Shown piece by piece: positions 7,063 to 16,759 of a stretch of DNA of 32,997 nt. Below the pieces are notes generated by a model. That model ran no database searches and was not told where the DNA came from. It saw only the letters and a list, made by a program, of their open reading frames with translations. The stretch is from NCBI GenBank assembly GCA_014802425.1, contig JAAVCH010000014.1, positions 27,590 through 60,586 of the forward strand, written 5' to 3'. The position numbers and the translations under genes were made by a program. Every line of letters starts with the position of its first letter. Within the stretch, counting starts at the first letter, position 1. This stretch comes from Bacteroides sp. (lineage in GTDB: Bacteria; Bacteroidota; Bacteroidia; Bacteroidales; Muribaculaceae).

Positions 7063-8202
7063 ATGATCCAGACCGACGACATACCCGTAGTAGACATGCC
7101 CGATACCCCGGAGTCCGCGCATCAGGCATGGGAATCCCTCAAAGGGCTTTCCCTTGACGACGCGATGACGAAAATAGCCAACAGTGTCGTTGACTTCTCT
7201 TTCAAGCTTCTGATAGCGATACTCGTCTTCTATGGCGGAGGCTATGTGATCAACAAGCTGTATAAGGTGGTCAACAACATCCTGCTCAACCGTAAGATCG
7301 ACCCGTCGCTCACCACTTTCGTGCTTTCCCTCGTGAGGATGGTGCTCTATTTTATCCTCATCATCACGGTGGTCGGAATCCTCGGCCTGGAGACGAGCTC
7401 ATTCCTGGCCCTCTTCGCATCGGCCGGTGTCGCCATCGGTATGGCGCTCAGCGGCACCCTGCAGAATTTCGCTGGAGGAGTGCTCATCCTTCTCCTTAAG
7501 CCCTACAAAGTCGGCGACTATATCGAGGCGCAGGGGTACGCGGGCACCGTGAAGGCGATTCAGATTTTCCATACCGTAATCAACACGCCTGACAACAAGA
7601 GCATCATAATCCCCAACGGCGGCCTCTCCACCGGCTCAGTCAACAATTATTCGACCGAGAACTACCGCCGCGTGGACTGGACAGTGTCACTTTCCTACGA
7701 CACCGACTATGAAGCCGCCGCCACGGAAATCAAGCGTCTCCTGCTTGAGGACCCCCGGATCCTCACCACCTCCCTCCCCGACTCCACTCCCGAGGAACAT
7801 GGCCCGGAGCACGGCTCCGACCCTGACGGAGACCTCCACCCCGCCGGCGAAGCGGAAACCGAGGCTCAGGACGACTTTAAGGCACCCCGCACATGGTGGG
7901 GACGGCTTTTCGAATCGAAGCAGCACAAACGCACTCGTCTTGCCCACACCATCAGGGAGAAAGTGGGACTGGCCGACGCCAAGATGAAGGAACAGATCGC
8001 GCCTCCGTTCGTAGGGCTCAAGGAGATGGCCGACAGCAGCATCAACCTGACGGTGCGGGCCTGGGTGAAAAGTTCGGATTACTGGGGAGTGTTCTTCGAC
8101 ATGAACGCCGTGTTCTTCACCAGCCTGCCCCAGGCCGGATTCTCTTTCCCATTCCCTCAGCTCGATGTCCATTTCGACCCCGCGCCTACAGGGCAGAAGT
8201 GA
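7063..8202 (+). CDS. MscS-family mechanosensitive channel with an extra cytoplasmic insertion
   Basis: A 379-residue small-conductance mechanosensitive channel that would release solutes through the inner membrane on hypo-osmotic shock. Membrane helices fall at about 45-66, 84-107 and 112-146. The third is the Gly/Ala-rich pore helix (GVAIGMALSGTLQNFAGG), followed by the typical beta domain KPYKVGDYIEAQG, a hallmark MscS segment, and by IIIPNGGLSTGSVNNYS. The conserved C-terminal alpha/beta block is present (PFVGLKEMADSSINLTVRAW, then SFPFPQLDVHF). Between them, where the family normally has a short connection, lie roughly 75 additional residues (about 236-312). They are acidic and Pro/His-rich at first, then basic and helical (FESKQHKRTR). 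At least one such domain joint is thus expanded without loss of frame. It precedes plsC by 68 bp. Confidence 0.9.
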   Translation: MIQTDDIPVVDMPDTPESAHQAWESLKGLSLDDAMTKIANSVVDFSFKLLIAILVFYGGGYVINKLYKVVNNILLNRKIDPSLTTFVLSLVRMVLYFILIITVVGILGLETSSFLALFASAGVAIGMALSGTLQNFAGGVLILLLKPYKVGDYIEAQGYAGTVKAIQIFHTVINTPDNKSIIIPNGGLSTGSVNNYSTENYRRVDWTVSLSYDTDYEAAATEIKRLLLEDPRILTTSLPDSTPEEHGPEHGSDPDGDLHPAGEAETEAQDDFKAPRTWWGRLFESKQHKRTRLAHTIREKVGLADAKMKEQIAPPFVGLKEMADSSINLTVRAWVKSSDYWGVFFDMNAVFFTSLPQAGFSFPFPQLDVHFDPAPTGQK

Positions 8203-8270
8203 TTAGTTTATAAATGTGTTCAGGATCAAAAGCCGCATATATCGTTTAATTTTTAAGAGACACTTATCTC

Positions 8271-9008
8271 ATGAAAGTCCTGTACTTCCTCTACCAGTGG
8301 TGCGTCGCAGTGCCTATCCTTCTCGTACTCACCGTCATCACTGCACTGGTGACCATAATCATGACCGGCGTTTCCGGTTCCCACTTCTGGGGCTACTATC
8401 CGGCCCATATCTGGAGCCGGTGCGTCTGCGCGCTCCTTCTCGTGAAAGTGGAGGTGCGCGGCCGCGAGAACATCGATTCCAAGACAAGCTACGTGTTTGT
8501 GGCCAACCATCAGGGAGCATTCGACATATGGTCGATCTACGGCTATCTCAACCATGACTTCAAATGGCTGATGAAGAAGGAACTTGAGAAGATTTTCCTC
8601 GTAGGCTACGCCTGCAAGCGCGCCGGCCACATCATGGTCGACGACAGCTCCGTGGCAGGCATACGCACCACTATCGAGGAATCCGAGAAGACTCTCCAGG
8701 GGGGTATGTCGCTTGTGATTTTCCCCGAAGGGAGCCGCACGTTCGACGGCAAGATGATCCCCTTCAAGCGCGGGGCCTTCATGCTGGCCGCAGAGTACCG
8801 CCTGCCCGTGGTGCCCATCACCATCGACGGAGCGTTCAGGCGTATGCCGCGCACCACATATAACGCCACTCCGGGTAAGATCATACTGACCATCCACAAG
8901 CCGATCTATCCAGGTGAGAAGGGATTCAACACGAAGAAACTTCTGGCCGAATGCCATGACGTGATCGAATCGGCATTGCCGGAACAGGACCGAGTGAAAA
9001 AGGACTGA
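8271..9008 (+). CDS. plsC: 1-acyl-sn-glycerol-3-phosphate acyltransferase
   Basis: A 245-residue membrane-bound acyltransferase that adds the second acyl chain to lysophosphatidic acid, giving phosphatidic acid, the substrate of CdsA encoded further right. It has two hydrophobic N-terminal stretches (about 5-32 and 50-60). The HX4D catalytic motif lies in NHQGAFD (His80, Asp85) and the glycerophosphate-binding motif FPEGSR at 151-156. A further conserved block is LPVVPITIDGAF. Length and motif spacing are normal for PlsC. The stop is 3 nt before the thiD start, which implies a shared transcript. The ATG at 8271 was chosen because it places the first hydrophobic helix right at the N-terminus. 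Confidence 0.9.
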   Translation: MKVLYFLYQWCVAVPILLVLTVITALVTIIMTGVSGSHFWGYYPAHIWSRCVCALLLVKVEVRGRENIDSKTSYVFVANHQGAFDIWSIYGYLNHDFKWLMKKELEKIFLVGYACKRAGHIMVDDSSVAGIRTTIEESEKTLQGGMSLVIFPEGSRTFDGKMIPFKRGAFMLAAEYRLPVVPITIDGAFRRMPRTTYNATPGKIILTIHKPIYPGEKGFNTKKLLAECHDVIESALPEQDRVKKD

Positions 9009-9011
9009 CCG

Positions 9012-10010
9012 ATGGAGGAAGCCGAGATCAAGCACGCGGACGCTCCGGAGATGGCAGGAGCGCCCGGCCCACAGGAAACTCCCGTCGGACAGGATGCGGA
9101 TATAAAGGCACACACGCGTAAAGAGCCCTACATACTCCTCATATCCGGGTCCGACTCCTCGGGCGGGGCCGGAATGCAGGCCGATATCGCCATGGCGCGC
9201 CGGATGAATGTTTTTCCCCAGTGCGCCGTGACCTGCGTCACCGCCCAGGGAGCCCGCGGACTCACGGCACTTGACCCGGTGAGTCCGCCGATACTCCGGG
9301 CGCAGCTGGACGCCGCCCTTGAGGCGGGAGCTCCCGCCTCAGTCAAGGTCGGTCTCCTGCCCGACCGCCGGCTCGCCGAGACCGTAGCTGACTTCATCAT
9401 GAGCCACAGGCTCGAAAACGTGGTGGTGGATCCGGTGCTTTCCCCTACCAGGACCGGCATAGCCATCGACACGGATTTCTGGCTCGACCCGGACTTCCAG
9501 CGCCTGTTGCTTCCCCACGTGGCCCTGCTGACCCCGAACCTCAGCGAATTCCTGAAAATAAGCCGATGCAGTTTCGACGGGACGGAAATGGCGGCATCCG
9601 TGGGCCGGTCGGAGCAGTACAAAGCCGAAGACGCCGTGGCGGAATGGATGATGGGCACAGGCCTGAGGAATCTTTTCATATCCAACGGCGACTCTTCTTC
9701 GGATACGATACGCGAGTGGCTCTACGTCACGTCAAGACACAATAACGGCATATACGTGACTCCGCTTACAAGTGAGCGCATCCACACCCGCAACACACAC
9801 GGAACGGGATGCACGTTCTCAACCGCGCTCGCCTGCCGCCTAATCGACCGCGACATCCCGTACGGCATCGCGGCAGCGAAGGCTAACGGGCTTCTTAGGG
9901 AGGCTCTGGAACTGGGGGCCACCCTGAGGCTTTACGATGATGCTTCAGCCCACGGCCCGACGCTGTTCCGCATGCCCGGAAACCGGAGCGGAAGCGGTGG
10001 CCGCACATGA
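9012..10010 (+). CDS. thiD: Hydroxymethylpyrimidine/phosphomethylpyrimidine kinase
   Basis: A 332-residue ribokinase-fold enzyme that phosphorylates HMP and HMP-P to HMP-PP, the pyrimidine half of thiamine phosphate. Motifs are the N-terminal substrate loop GSDSSGGAGMQADI (about 43-56), VTAQGARG, the VVDPVLSPTRTG block, LLTPNLSEFLKI, and the anion-hole signature THGTGCTFSTALA near residue 260. The enzyme core is normally about 265 residues. Here it carries an acidic N-terminal tail of about 36 residues with low complexity and a C-terminal tail ending in a Gly/Ser-rich segment. The first in-frame ATG after plsC is 9012, but no better start exists close to the core, so the true N-terminus may be shorter. 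It is the first gene of the thiamine cluster. A PdxK-type activity is possible but less likely. Confidence 0.9.
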   Translation: MEEAEIKHADAPEMAGAPGPQETPVGQDADIKAHTRKEPYILLISGSDSSGGAGMQADIAMARRMNVFPQCAVTCVTAQGARGLTALDPVSPPILRAQLDAALEAGAPASVKVGLLPDRRLAETVADFIMSHRLENVVVDPVLSPTRTGIAIDTDFWLDPDFQRLLLPHVALLTPNLSEFLKISRCSFDGTEMAASVGRSEQYKAEDAVAEWMMGTGLRNLFISNGDSSSDTIREWLYVTSRHNNGIYVTPLTSERIHTRNTHGTGCTFSTALACRLIDRDIPYGIAAAKANGLLREALELGATLRLYDDASAHGPTLFRMPGNRSGSGGRT

Positions 10011-10026
10011 ACGCTCCCGTATGCGA

Positions 10027-10053
10027 ACTGCGCCGCACCCCTTGAGGCGCAGT
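10027..10053. promoter_or_regulatory. Hairpin between thiD and thiS
   Basis: ACTGCGCC (10027-10034) and GGCGCAGT (10046-10053) form a perfect 8-bp stem with an 11-nt loop, 17 nt after the thiD stop. No U-tract follows. It is a likely processing or attenuation hairpin that sets different thiD and thiS levels. This 102-bp gap shows no THI-box (TPP riboswitch) consensus. Confidence 0.4.
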
Positions 10054-10112
10054 CAGACCCCGACGAGTTCATTCAATTCATTTAGATTTCAAACCATCAA
10101 ACCATCACCCCC

Positions 10113-10316
10113 ATGATATTACACATCAACGGTCAGACCACCGATGTCCCTTCGGATATATATACTCTTGAAGATTTCGCGGAGTGGCGCGGAATTCCGG
10201 AAAAGGGAACCGCGATAGCGGTCAACGCACGCCTTGTGAAGCGCGAGAACTGGCCCGCTGTCACTCTCAAAGACCTTGATTCGCTTACCGTGATCTCAGC
10301 CGCGTTCGGAGGATGA
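10113..10316 (+). CDS. thiS: Sulfur carrier protein ThiS
   Basis: A 67-residue ubiquitin-fold sulfur carrier that ends in the obligatory Gly-Gly (SAAFGG). The terminal glycine is adenylated by a ThiF-type enzyme and converted to a thiocarboxylate, which gives its sulfur to ThiG during thiazole synthesis. Small size, beta-grasp pattern and the phrase AIAVNARLVKRENW are typical. The last four bases overlap the start of the next gene (ATGA), indicating translational coupling. The nearest ThiF candidate is at 506-1210 on the other strand. Confidence 0.93.
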   Translation: MILHINGQTTDVPSDIYTLEDFAEWRGIPEKGTAIAVNARLVKRENWPAVTLKDLDSLTVISAAFGG

Positions 10317-10858
10317 GTTTCATCAGGATAGCCTTCACTCCTCCGGTGCCGGCGGACAGGGAAGCCGAAAGGATCTGCCAGCTCCTCGACAGCGGGGTCG
10401 ACCTGGTGCATCTGCGTCATCCCGGCATATCCGAAGAGGAAGCGGCCGAAATACTTTCAGGAATCCCCCGGGAGTATCTCGGCCGCATCACCCTCCACGA
10501 CCACTTCCGGCTTGCCGAGCGCCATCCGGTCGGCGGCATTCACCTTAACCGCCGTAATCCGGAAGAGCCCGAGGGGTTCGCGCCCATGGCCGGGAGGATA
10601 CGCAGAAGCCGTTCGTGCCACACGTTTGAGGAGGTCACGTCCTCCCGGGGATTCGATTACGTAACGCTCTCCCCCGTCTTTGACTCCATTTCAAAGCATG
10701 GCTACCGCGCCGCGTTCGACTACGATGACCTGAAGGCGTTCCTCGCCGGCTGCCCGGTGGGGGTCATCGCGCTCGGGGGCGTCACTCCGGCGCATGAGTC
10801 CCGGCTTATCGGACTGGGCTTCCGAGGTGCCGCCATGCTGGGGCACTATTGGGCTTGA
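10313..10858 (+). CDS. TenI/ThiE-like protein (probable thiazole tautomerase)
   Basis: A 181-residue TIM-barrel protein of the ThiE/TenI family, about 25 residues shorter than ThiE. It keeps the barrel landmarks VHLRHPG, RITLHDHFRLAE, GGIHLNRR, DYVTLSPVFDSISKHGY and VIALGGVTP. It lacks the ThiE phosphate-loop motif GPxxxTxTK, having SPVFDSISK instead, and the ThiE QLRxK is reduced to HLR. That pattern is typical of TenI-like proteins, which in Bacillus tautomerise the thiazole product of ThiG rather than join the two halves of thiamine phosphate. A genuine ThiE is the next gene. Translationally coupled to thiS. A weak thiamine-phosphate synthase activity cannot be excluded. Confidence 0.78.
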   Translation: MSFIRIAFTPPVPADREAERICQLLDSGVDLVHLRHPGISEEEAAEILSGIPREYLGRITLHDHFRLAERHPVGGIHLNRRNPEEPEGFAPMAGRIRRSRSCHTFEEVTSSRGFDYVTLSPVFDSISKHGYRAAFDYDDLKAFLAGCPVGVIALGGVTPAHESRLIGLGFRGAAMLGHYWA

Positions 10859-10900
10859 TATTTTTAACACTGTAAGGTGGGCGGTTAGCTTAATATTTGT

Positions 10901-10908
10901 TATCTTTG
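10901..10908 (+). promoter_or_regulatory. Internal promoter upstream of thiE (-7 box)
   Basis: TATCTTTG is an exact match to the Bacteroidetes TAnnTTTG element, in an AT-rich island (10858-10910) between GC-rich genes. A good -33 TTTG is not obvious 19-21 nt upstream. It implies thiE and downstream genes can be transcribed separately from thiD-thiS. The predicted start falls about 10911-10913, right at a structured leader. Confidence 0.6.
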
Positions 10909-10912
10909 CACC

Positions 10913-10974
10913 GTCTACCGGCGATACGCCCCGTGTGCGGCAAACCTTGCGGCGTCCGGCGGCGTTGGATAGAC
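10913..10974 (+). promoter_or_regulatory. Structured 5' leader of thiE, riboswitch-like layout
   Basis: Starting at the predicted transcript end, GTCTACC (10913-10919) can pair with GG-A-TAGAC (10967-10974, one bulged A) to close a domain. Inside are ACGCC (10926-10930) with GGCGT (10951-10955), and GCAA (10940-10943) with TTGC (10947-10950). The domain ends 15 nt before the thiE ATG. There is no CTGAGA or other THI-box core, so this is not a recognisable TPP riboswitch. By-eye pairing in GC-rich DNA is weak evidence. Confidence 0.35.
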
Positions 10975-10989
10975 AAACATCGATTCATT

Positions 10990-11613
10990 ATGCTGCAATA
11001 CATTACCAACACCACTTGCGGACGCACCATCCCCGAGCAGGTCAAGGCCGTGCTCGATGGAGGATGCCGCTGGATACAGCTCCGCATGAAGGGGGCAAGC
11101 CAGGAGGAAGTGGCCGAAATGGCCCGTCAGATCAAACCCATGTGCGATGAGAAGGAGGCCTTCCTCATCATCAACGACTGGGTTGAGGTGTGCCGTGACG
11201 TCAACTGCACAGGCGTGCATCTCGGCCAGACCGACACCCCTCCGTCAAAAGCCCGCATGGAGCTCGGCCCGTTGGCCGTGATTGGCGTCACCGCCAACAC
11301 GTTCGAGCAGATCGAGGCTGTCCGCGCGCTTGACATCGACTATATAGGCATGGGCCCGTTCACCGACACCAAGACCAAGGAGAACCTCGCTCCCGTGCTC
11401 GGGCTCTCCGGCATATCCTCCCTCTGCAACCGGATGAAGGAGGCCGAAATCAATATCGCCCATGTGGCTGTGGGCGGCGTGAAGCTCGATGACGTCATGC
11501 CCCTGCTTGAGGCGGGAGTCGACGGCATAGCCGTAAGCGGAGCCATCGCCTGCGCCGACGACATGACCGAGGCTACGAAAAAATTCATATCCCTCATGCC
11601 CACCGGCGACTGA
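10990..11613 (+). CDS. thiE: Thiamine-phosphate synthase
   Basis: A 207-residue TIM-barrel enzyme that couples HMP-PP with thiazole phosphate to give thiamine phosphate. Family motifs are WIQLRMKGAS (pyrophosphate and substrate binding), FLIINDWVEV, the TGVHLGQTD block, VIGVTANT, and the diagnostic phosphate loop YIGMGPFTDTKTK. VAVGGV follows near the C-terminus, and the length is normal. The ATG at 10990 (MLQYITN) is preferred to an in-frame ATG 93 nt further upstream. The family begins at the YIT strand, and the upstream stretch falls in the structured leader behind the promoter at 10901. Followed by a terminator-like hairpin before thiG. Confidence 0.93.
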   Translation: MLQYITNTTCGRTIPEQVKAVLDGGCRWIQLRMKGASQEEVAEMARQIKPMCDEKEAFLIINDWVEVCRDVNCTGVHLGQTDTPPSKARMELGPLAVIGVTANTFEQIEAVRALDIDYIGMGPFTDTKTKENLAPVLGLSGISSLCNRMKEAEINIAHVAVGGVKLDDVMPLLEAGVDGIAVSGAIACADDMTEATKKFISLMPTGD

Positions 11614-11630
11614 CCGTAAAGAAGATTTCA

Positions 11631-11667
11631 TTGTCGGGCCGTGACTGAAGAGCGGCCCGGCAATTTT
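11631..11667 (+). terminator. Terminator-like hairpin between thiE and thiG
   Basis: TTGTCGGGCCG (11631-11641) pairs with CGGCCCGGCAA (11653-11663), 11 bp with one U-G wobble and an 11-nt loop, followed by TTTT. It lies inside an otherwise co-directional thiamine operon, so it may be a partial terminator that lowers thiGCH relative to thiE. Confidence 0.6.
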
Positions 11668-11684
11668 CATTATACCTATCAATC

Positions 11685-12464
11685 ATGAACGATACTCTTA
11701 AAATCGGGCCGCGTGAGTTCACCTCGCGCCTATTCGTAGGCACAGGTAAGTTCCCCTCGCCCGACGTGATGCTTGAGGCCATCCTCGCCTCAGGCTCGGA
11801 GATGATCACAGTGGCCATGAAGCGCGTCAACATGATGCAGGAGGCCACCGACGATATGCTCACACACATCAACCGCGACCATGTTCAGCTTCTTCCCAAC
11901 ACTTCCGGAGTGCGCAACGCCGAAGAGGCAGTGCTTGCCGCCCGCATGAGCCGCGAGATATTTCAGACCCCTTTCTTAAAACTGGAAATACATCCCGATC
12001 CGCGCTACCTCATGCCCGATCCGGTGGAGACCCTGAAGGCCACCGAGATTCTGGCTGCGGAAGGTTTCGTGGTGCTCCCCTACATCCAGGCCGACCCCGT
12101 GCTCTGCAAGCGCCTTGAGGAGGCCGGCACAGCCGCCGTCATGCCGCTTGGCGCGCCGATCGGCACCAACCGCGGCCTCCTGACCCGCGACCTACTGCGC
12201 ATCATCATCGAGCAGAGCAATGTGCCGGTGATCGTGGACGCCGGCCTGGGCGCCCCCTCCCATGCCGCCGAAGCTCTGGAAATGGGCGCCGACGCGGTGC
12301 TTGTGAACACAGCGATCGCCGTGGCCGACGACCCTGTGAAGATGGCCATGGCATTCCGCAAAGGTGTCGAGGCCGGCCGCGAGGCTTTCCTCGCCGGCCC
12401 CGGAGCCACATCCCTCACCGCGCAGGCCACCTCTCCCCTCACTTCTTTCCTCGACTCCCTCTGA
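11685..12464 (+). CDS. thiG: Thiazole synthase
   Basis: A 259-residue TIM-barrel enzyme that assembles the thiazole phosphate ring from deoxyxylulose phosphate, dehydroglycine (from ThiH) and sulfur carried on ThiS. The Schiff-base lysine is Lys99 in FLKLEIHPD. Other family blocks are [70 protein letters not shown] (here ALEMG) and [10 protein letters not shown]. Full length and intact. It sits after the hairpin at 11631 and 31 bp before thiC, consistent with a thiG-thiC-thiH transcript. Confidence 0.95.
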   Translation: MNDTLKIGPREFTSRLFVGTGKFPSPDVMLEAILASGSEMITVAMKRVNMMQEATDDMLTHINRDHVQLLPNTSGVRNAEEAVLAARMSREIFQTPFLKLEIHPDPRYLMPDPVETLKATEILAAEGFVVLPYIQADPVLCKRLEEAGTAAVMPLGAPIGTNRGLLTRDLLRIIIEQSNVPVIVDAGLGAPSHAAEALEMGADAVLVNTAIAVADDPVKMAMAFRKGVEAGREAFLAGPGATSLTAQATSPLTSFLDSL

Positions 12465-12480
12465 CTATAAATCACTGTAA

Positions 12481-15371
<2,891 letters not shown>

Positions 15372-15391
15372 CAGGACCGCACATAAAACCA

Positions 15392-15440
15392 ATGCCCGGA
15401 TTTGAGCGTTATAGAATCGAAAGCCCTCAGATCCGGGCAT
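15392..15440. terminator. Long inverted repeat between thiH and sodB
   Basis: ATGCCCGGATTTGAG (15392-15406) pairs with CTCAGATCCGGGCAT (15426-15440), 15 bp with one U-G wobble and a 19-nt loop. The rightward side lacks a U-tract; the leftward side runs into TTGGTTTT. It probably marks the end of the thiamine operon. Confidence 0.55.
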
Positions 15441-15463
15441 AACCGTATAAAAAACAAAAACCT

Positions 15464-16045
15464 ATGAAATTCACACAACCCAAACTTCCCTACGCTCCCG
15501 ATGCACTGGAGCCGGTGATTTCAGCTGTCACCATAGATTTCCACTACGGCAAGCATGAGAAAGCATATATCGACAATCTCAACCGCCTCATCAAGGATAC
15601 CCCCTTCGAGGACATGCCCCTCGAACGCATCATCACTGAAAGCGACGGTCCCCTCTTCAACAATGCCTCACAGGCCTGGAACCACATTTTCTATTTCTTC
15701 CAGTTCAATCCTTCCGGCCTGAAAGCTCCCGGCGGCAAGCTCATGGAGCAAATCGAGGCTCAGTACGGCTCGCTTGAGGAGTTCCAGAAGAAATTCGAGG
15801 AAGCCGGCGCCGGCGTATTCGGCAGCGGCTGGGTATGGCTCGCCAACGATGCGGAAGGAAAGCTCCACATCATCAAGGCATCCAATGCGGAGAATCCCCT
15901 TACACAGGACCTGAACCCGATTCTGGTGTTCGATGTCTGGGAACATGCCTATTATCTTGACTACCAGAACCGCCGTCCCGACTATCTCCACCGCCTGTGG
16001 GACATCGTGGACTGGAGCGTAATCGAACAGCGCTACGGATATTGA
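15464..16045 (+). CDS. sodB: Superoxide dismutase, Fe/Mn family
   Basis: A 193-residue dismutase that converts superoxide to oxygen and peroxide, important for aerotolerance in gut anaerobes. All four metal ligands are in place: His27 (FHYGKH), His74 (WNHIFYF), Asp157 and His161 (FDVWEHAYYLDY). Gln70 in SQAWNH sits at the outer-sphere position typical of iron-type and cambialistic enzymes rather than the manganese-type Gln in the later loop. The residue at 155, known from Porphyromonas work to influence metal preference, is Val here. It has a strong terminator at 16119 and is likely its own transcription unit, but I see no clear promoter in the 92-bp gap upstream. Confidence 0.95.
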   Translation: MKFTQPKLPYAPDALEPVISAVTIDFHYGKHEKAYIDNLNRLIKDTPFEDMPLERIITESDGPLFNNASQAWNHIFYFFQFNPSGLKAPGGKLMEQIEAQYGSLEEFQKKFEEAGAGVFGSGWVWLANDAEGKLHIIKASNAENPLTQDLNPILVFDVWEHAYYLDYQNRRPDYLHRLWDIVDWSVIEQRYGY

Positions 16046-16118
16046 ACCGCCCCCTCCGGGACCGACGCACCGCCATGGAGCGGACTCCCGGTCGGATTAT
16101 GAAAAAAAATGAAAACAG

Positions 16119-16170
16119 GGCGCCGATATGGATGGAGAGCATCCGTATCGGCGCCTTAACGTTTTTTTGG
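16119..16170 (+). terminator. Rho-independent terminator after sodB
   Basis: GGCGCCGATATGGATG (16119-16134) pairs with CATCCGTATCGGCGCC (16140-16155), 16 bp with one U-G wobble and a GAGAG loop. It is followed by TTAACG and a T-tract (16162-16168). The T-run is offset by 6 nt. Confidence 0.8.
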
Positions 16171-16203
16171 GAAAATCAGTGATATTTTTTCCTACGAATT
16201 TGT

Positions 16204-16211
16204 TATCTTTG
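16204..16211 (+). promoter_or_regulatory. Promoter of rsfS (-7 box)
   Basis: TATCTTTG exactly matches TAnnTTTG and lies in an AT-rich stretch just behind the sodB terminator. No convincing -33 TTTG at the expected distance. The resulting leader of about 65 nt shows no recognised element. Confidence 0.6.
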
Positions 16212-16278
16212 TAGATTGGGTGGAGTATCGTATCCCGAGCGATTCCAGCCGGTCATTTTTTGTGTCTAAACTTAAACA

Positions 16279-16638
16279 ATGAAGAAAATTTCAGAATTAG
16301 AGTCTTCCATCATAGAGGCGATTTACGATAAGAAAGGTAGCCGCATCACCACCATCGACCTTTCGGACATCGAGGCATCTCCCGCGCCGCAGCTCATCAT
16401 ATGCCAGGCGCGGTCATCGGCTCAGGTTGCCGCCATAGCCGACAATGTGCGCGAGGAGGTCAGCAGGAAACTCCACATCAAGCCCTACGCCACCGACGGA
16501 TACAGAAACGCCCAATGGGTGATCGTGGACTTCGGAAGCATAATGGTCCATGTATTCCAGCCCGAAGTACGCGAGTTCTACCGACTTGAGGAGCTATGGA
16601 GCGACGGTGAGCTTACGGAGCTTCCCGACCTCGAATGA
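16279..16638 (+). CDS. rsfS: Ribosomal silencing factor RsfS
   Basis: A 119-residue RsfS/Iojap-family protein that binds ribosomal protein uL14 and blocks joining of the 30S and 50S subunits, sparing resources in starvation. The signature blocks are present: the N-terminal helix ESSIIEAIYDKK, DLSDIEASPAPQLIICQARS, and the conserved WVIVDFGSIMVHVFQPEVREFYRLEELW that ends the fold. Length is normal. It has its own promoter (16204) and precedes ftsH by 121 bp, an arrangement commonly seen in Bacteroidetes. Confidence 0.93.
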   Translation: MKKISELESSIIEAIYDKKGSRITTIDLSDIEASPAPQLIICQARSSAQVAAIADNVREEVSRKLHIKPYATDGYRNAQWVIVDFGSIMVHVFQPEVREFYRLEELWSDGELTELPDLE

Positions 16639-16650
16639 ACCGTCAGGGCG

Positions 16651-16710
16651 CAGGCCGCCGCCGGAATGCCGGCCTCTGTAAGCCTGCCGGCGGGGAGCCT
16701 GACCTTCTCC
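16651..16710. promoter_or_regulatory. GC-rich hairpin region between rsfS and ftsH
   Basis: Several mutually exclusive stems can form: CCGCCGG (16658-16664) with CCGGCGG (16687-16693), or AGGCC with GGCCT nearer the left. No U-tract follows. It may terminate rsfS weakly or be a leader for ftsH; I see no clear promoter between here and the ftsH start. Confidence 0.35.
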
Positions 16711-16759
16711 GCCGCCACTATAAACCCAATAACCATATACAAATCATACTTACCGGATT

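Noticed and set aside
8200..10112. TPP riboswitch (THI box) ahead of thiD or thiS
   Set aside because: I looked for the CTGAGA and ACCTGATC-type cores in the spacers and found none; the spacers upstream of thiD (3 bp) and thiS (102 bp) are too short or lack the motif.
10897..10989. Longer thiE with a start at 10897
   Set aside because: The ATG precedes the -7 box region's transcript start and adds 31 Arg/Pro/Cys-rich residues absent from the family; the start at 10990 fits ThiE.
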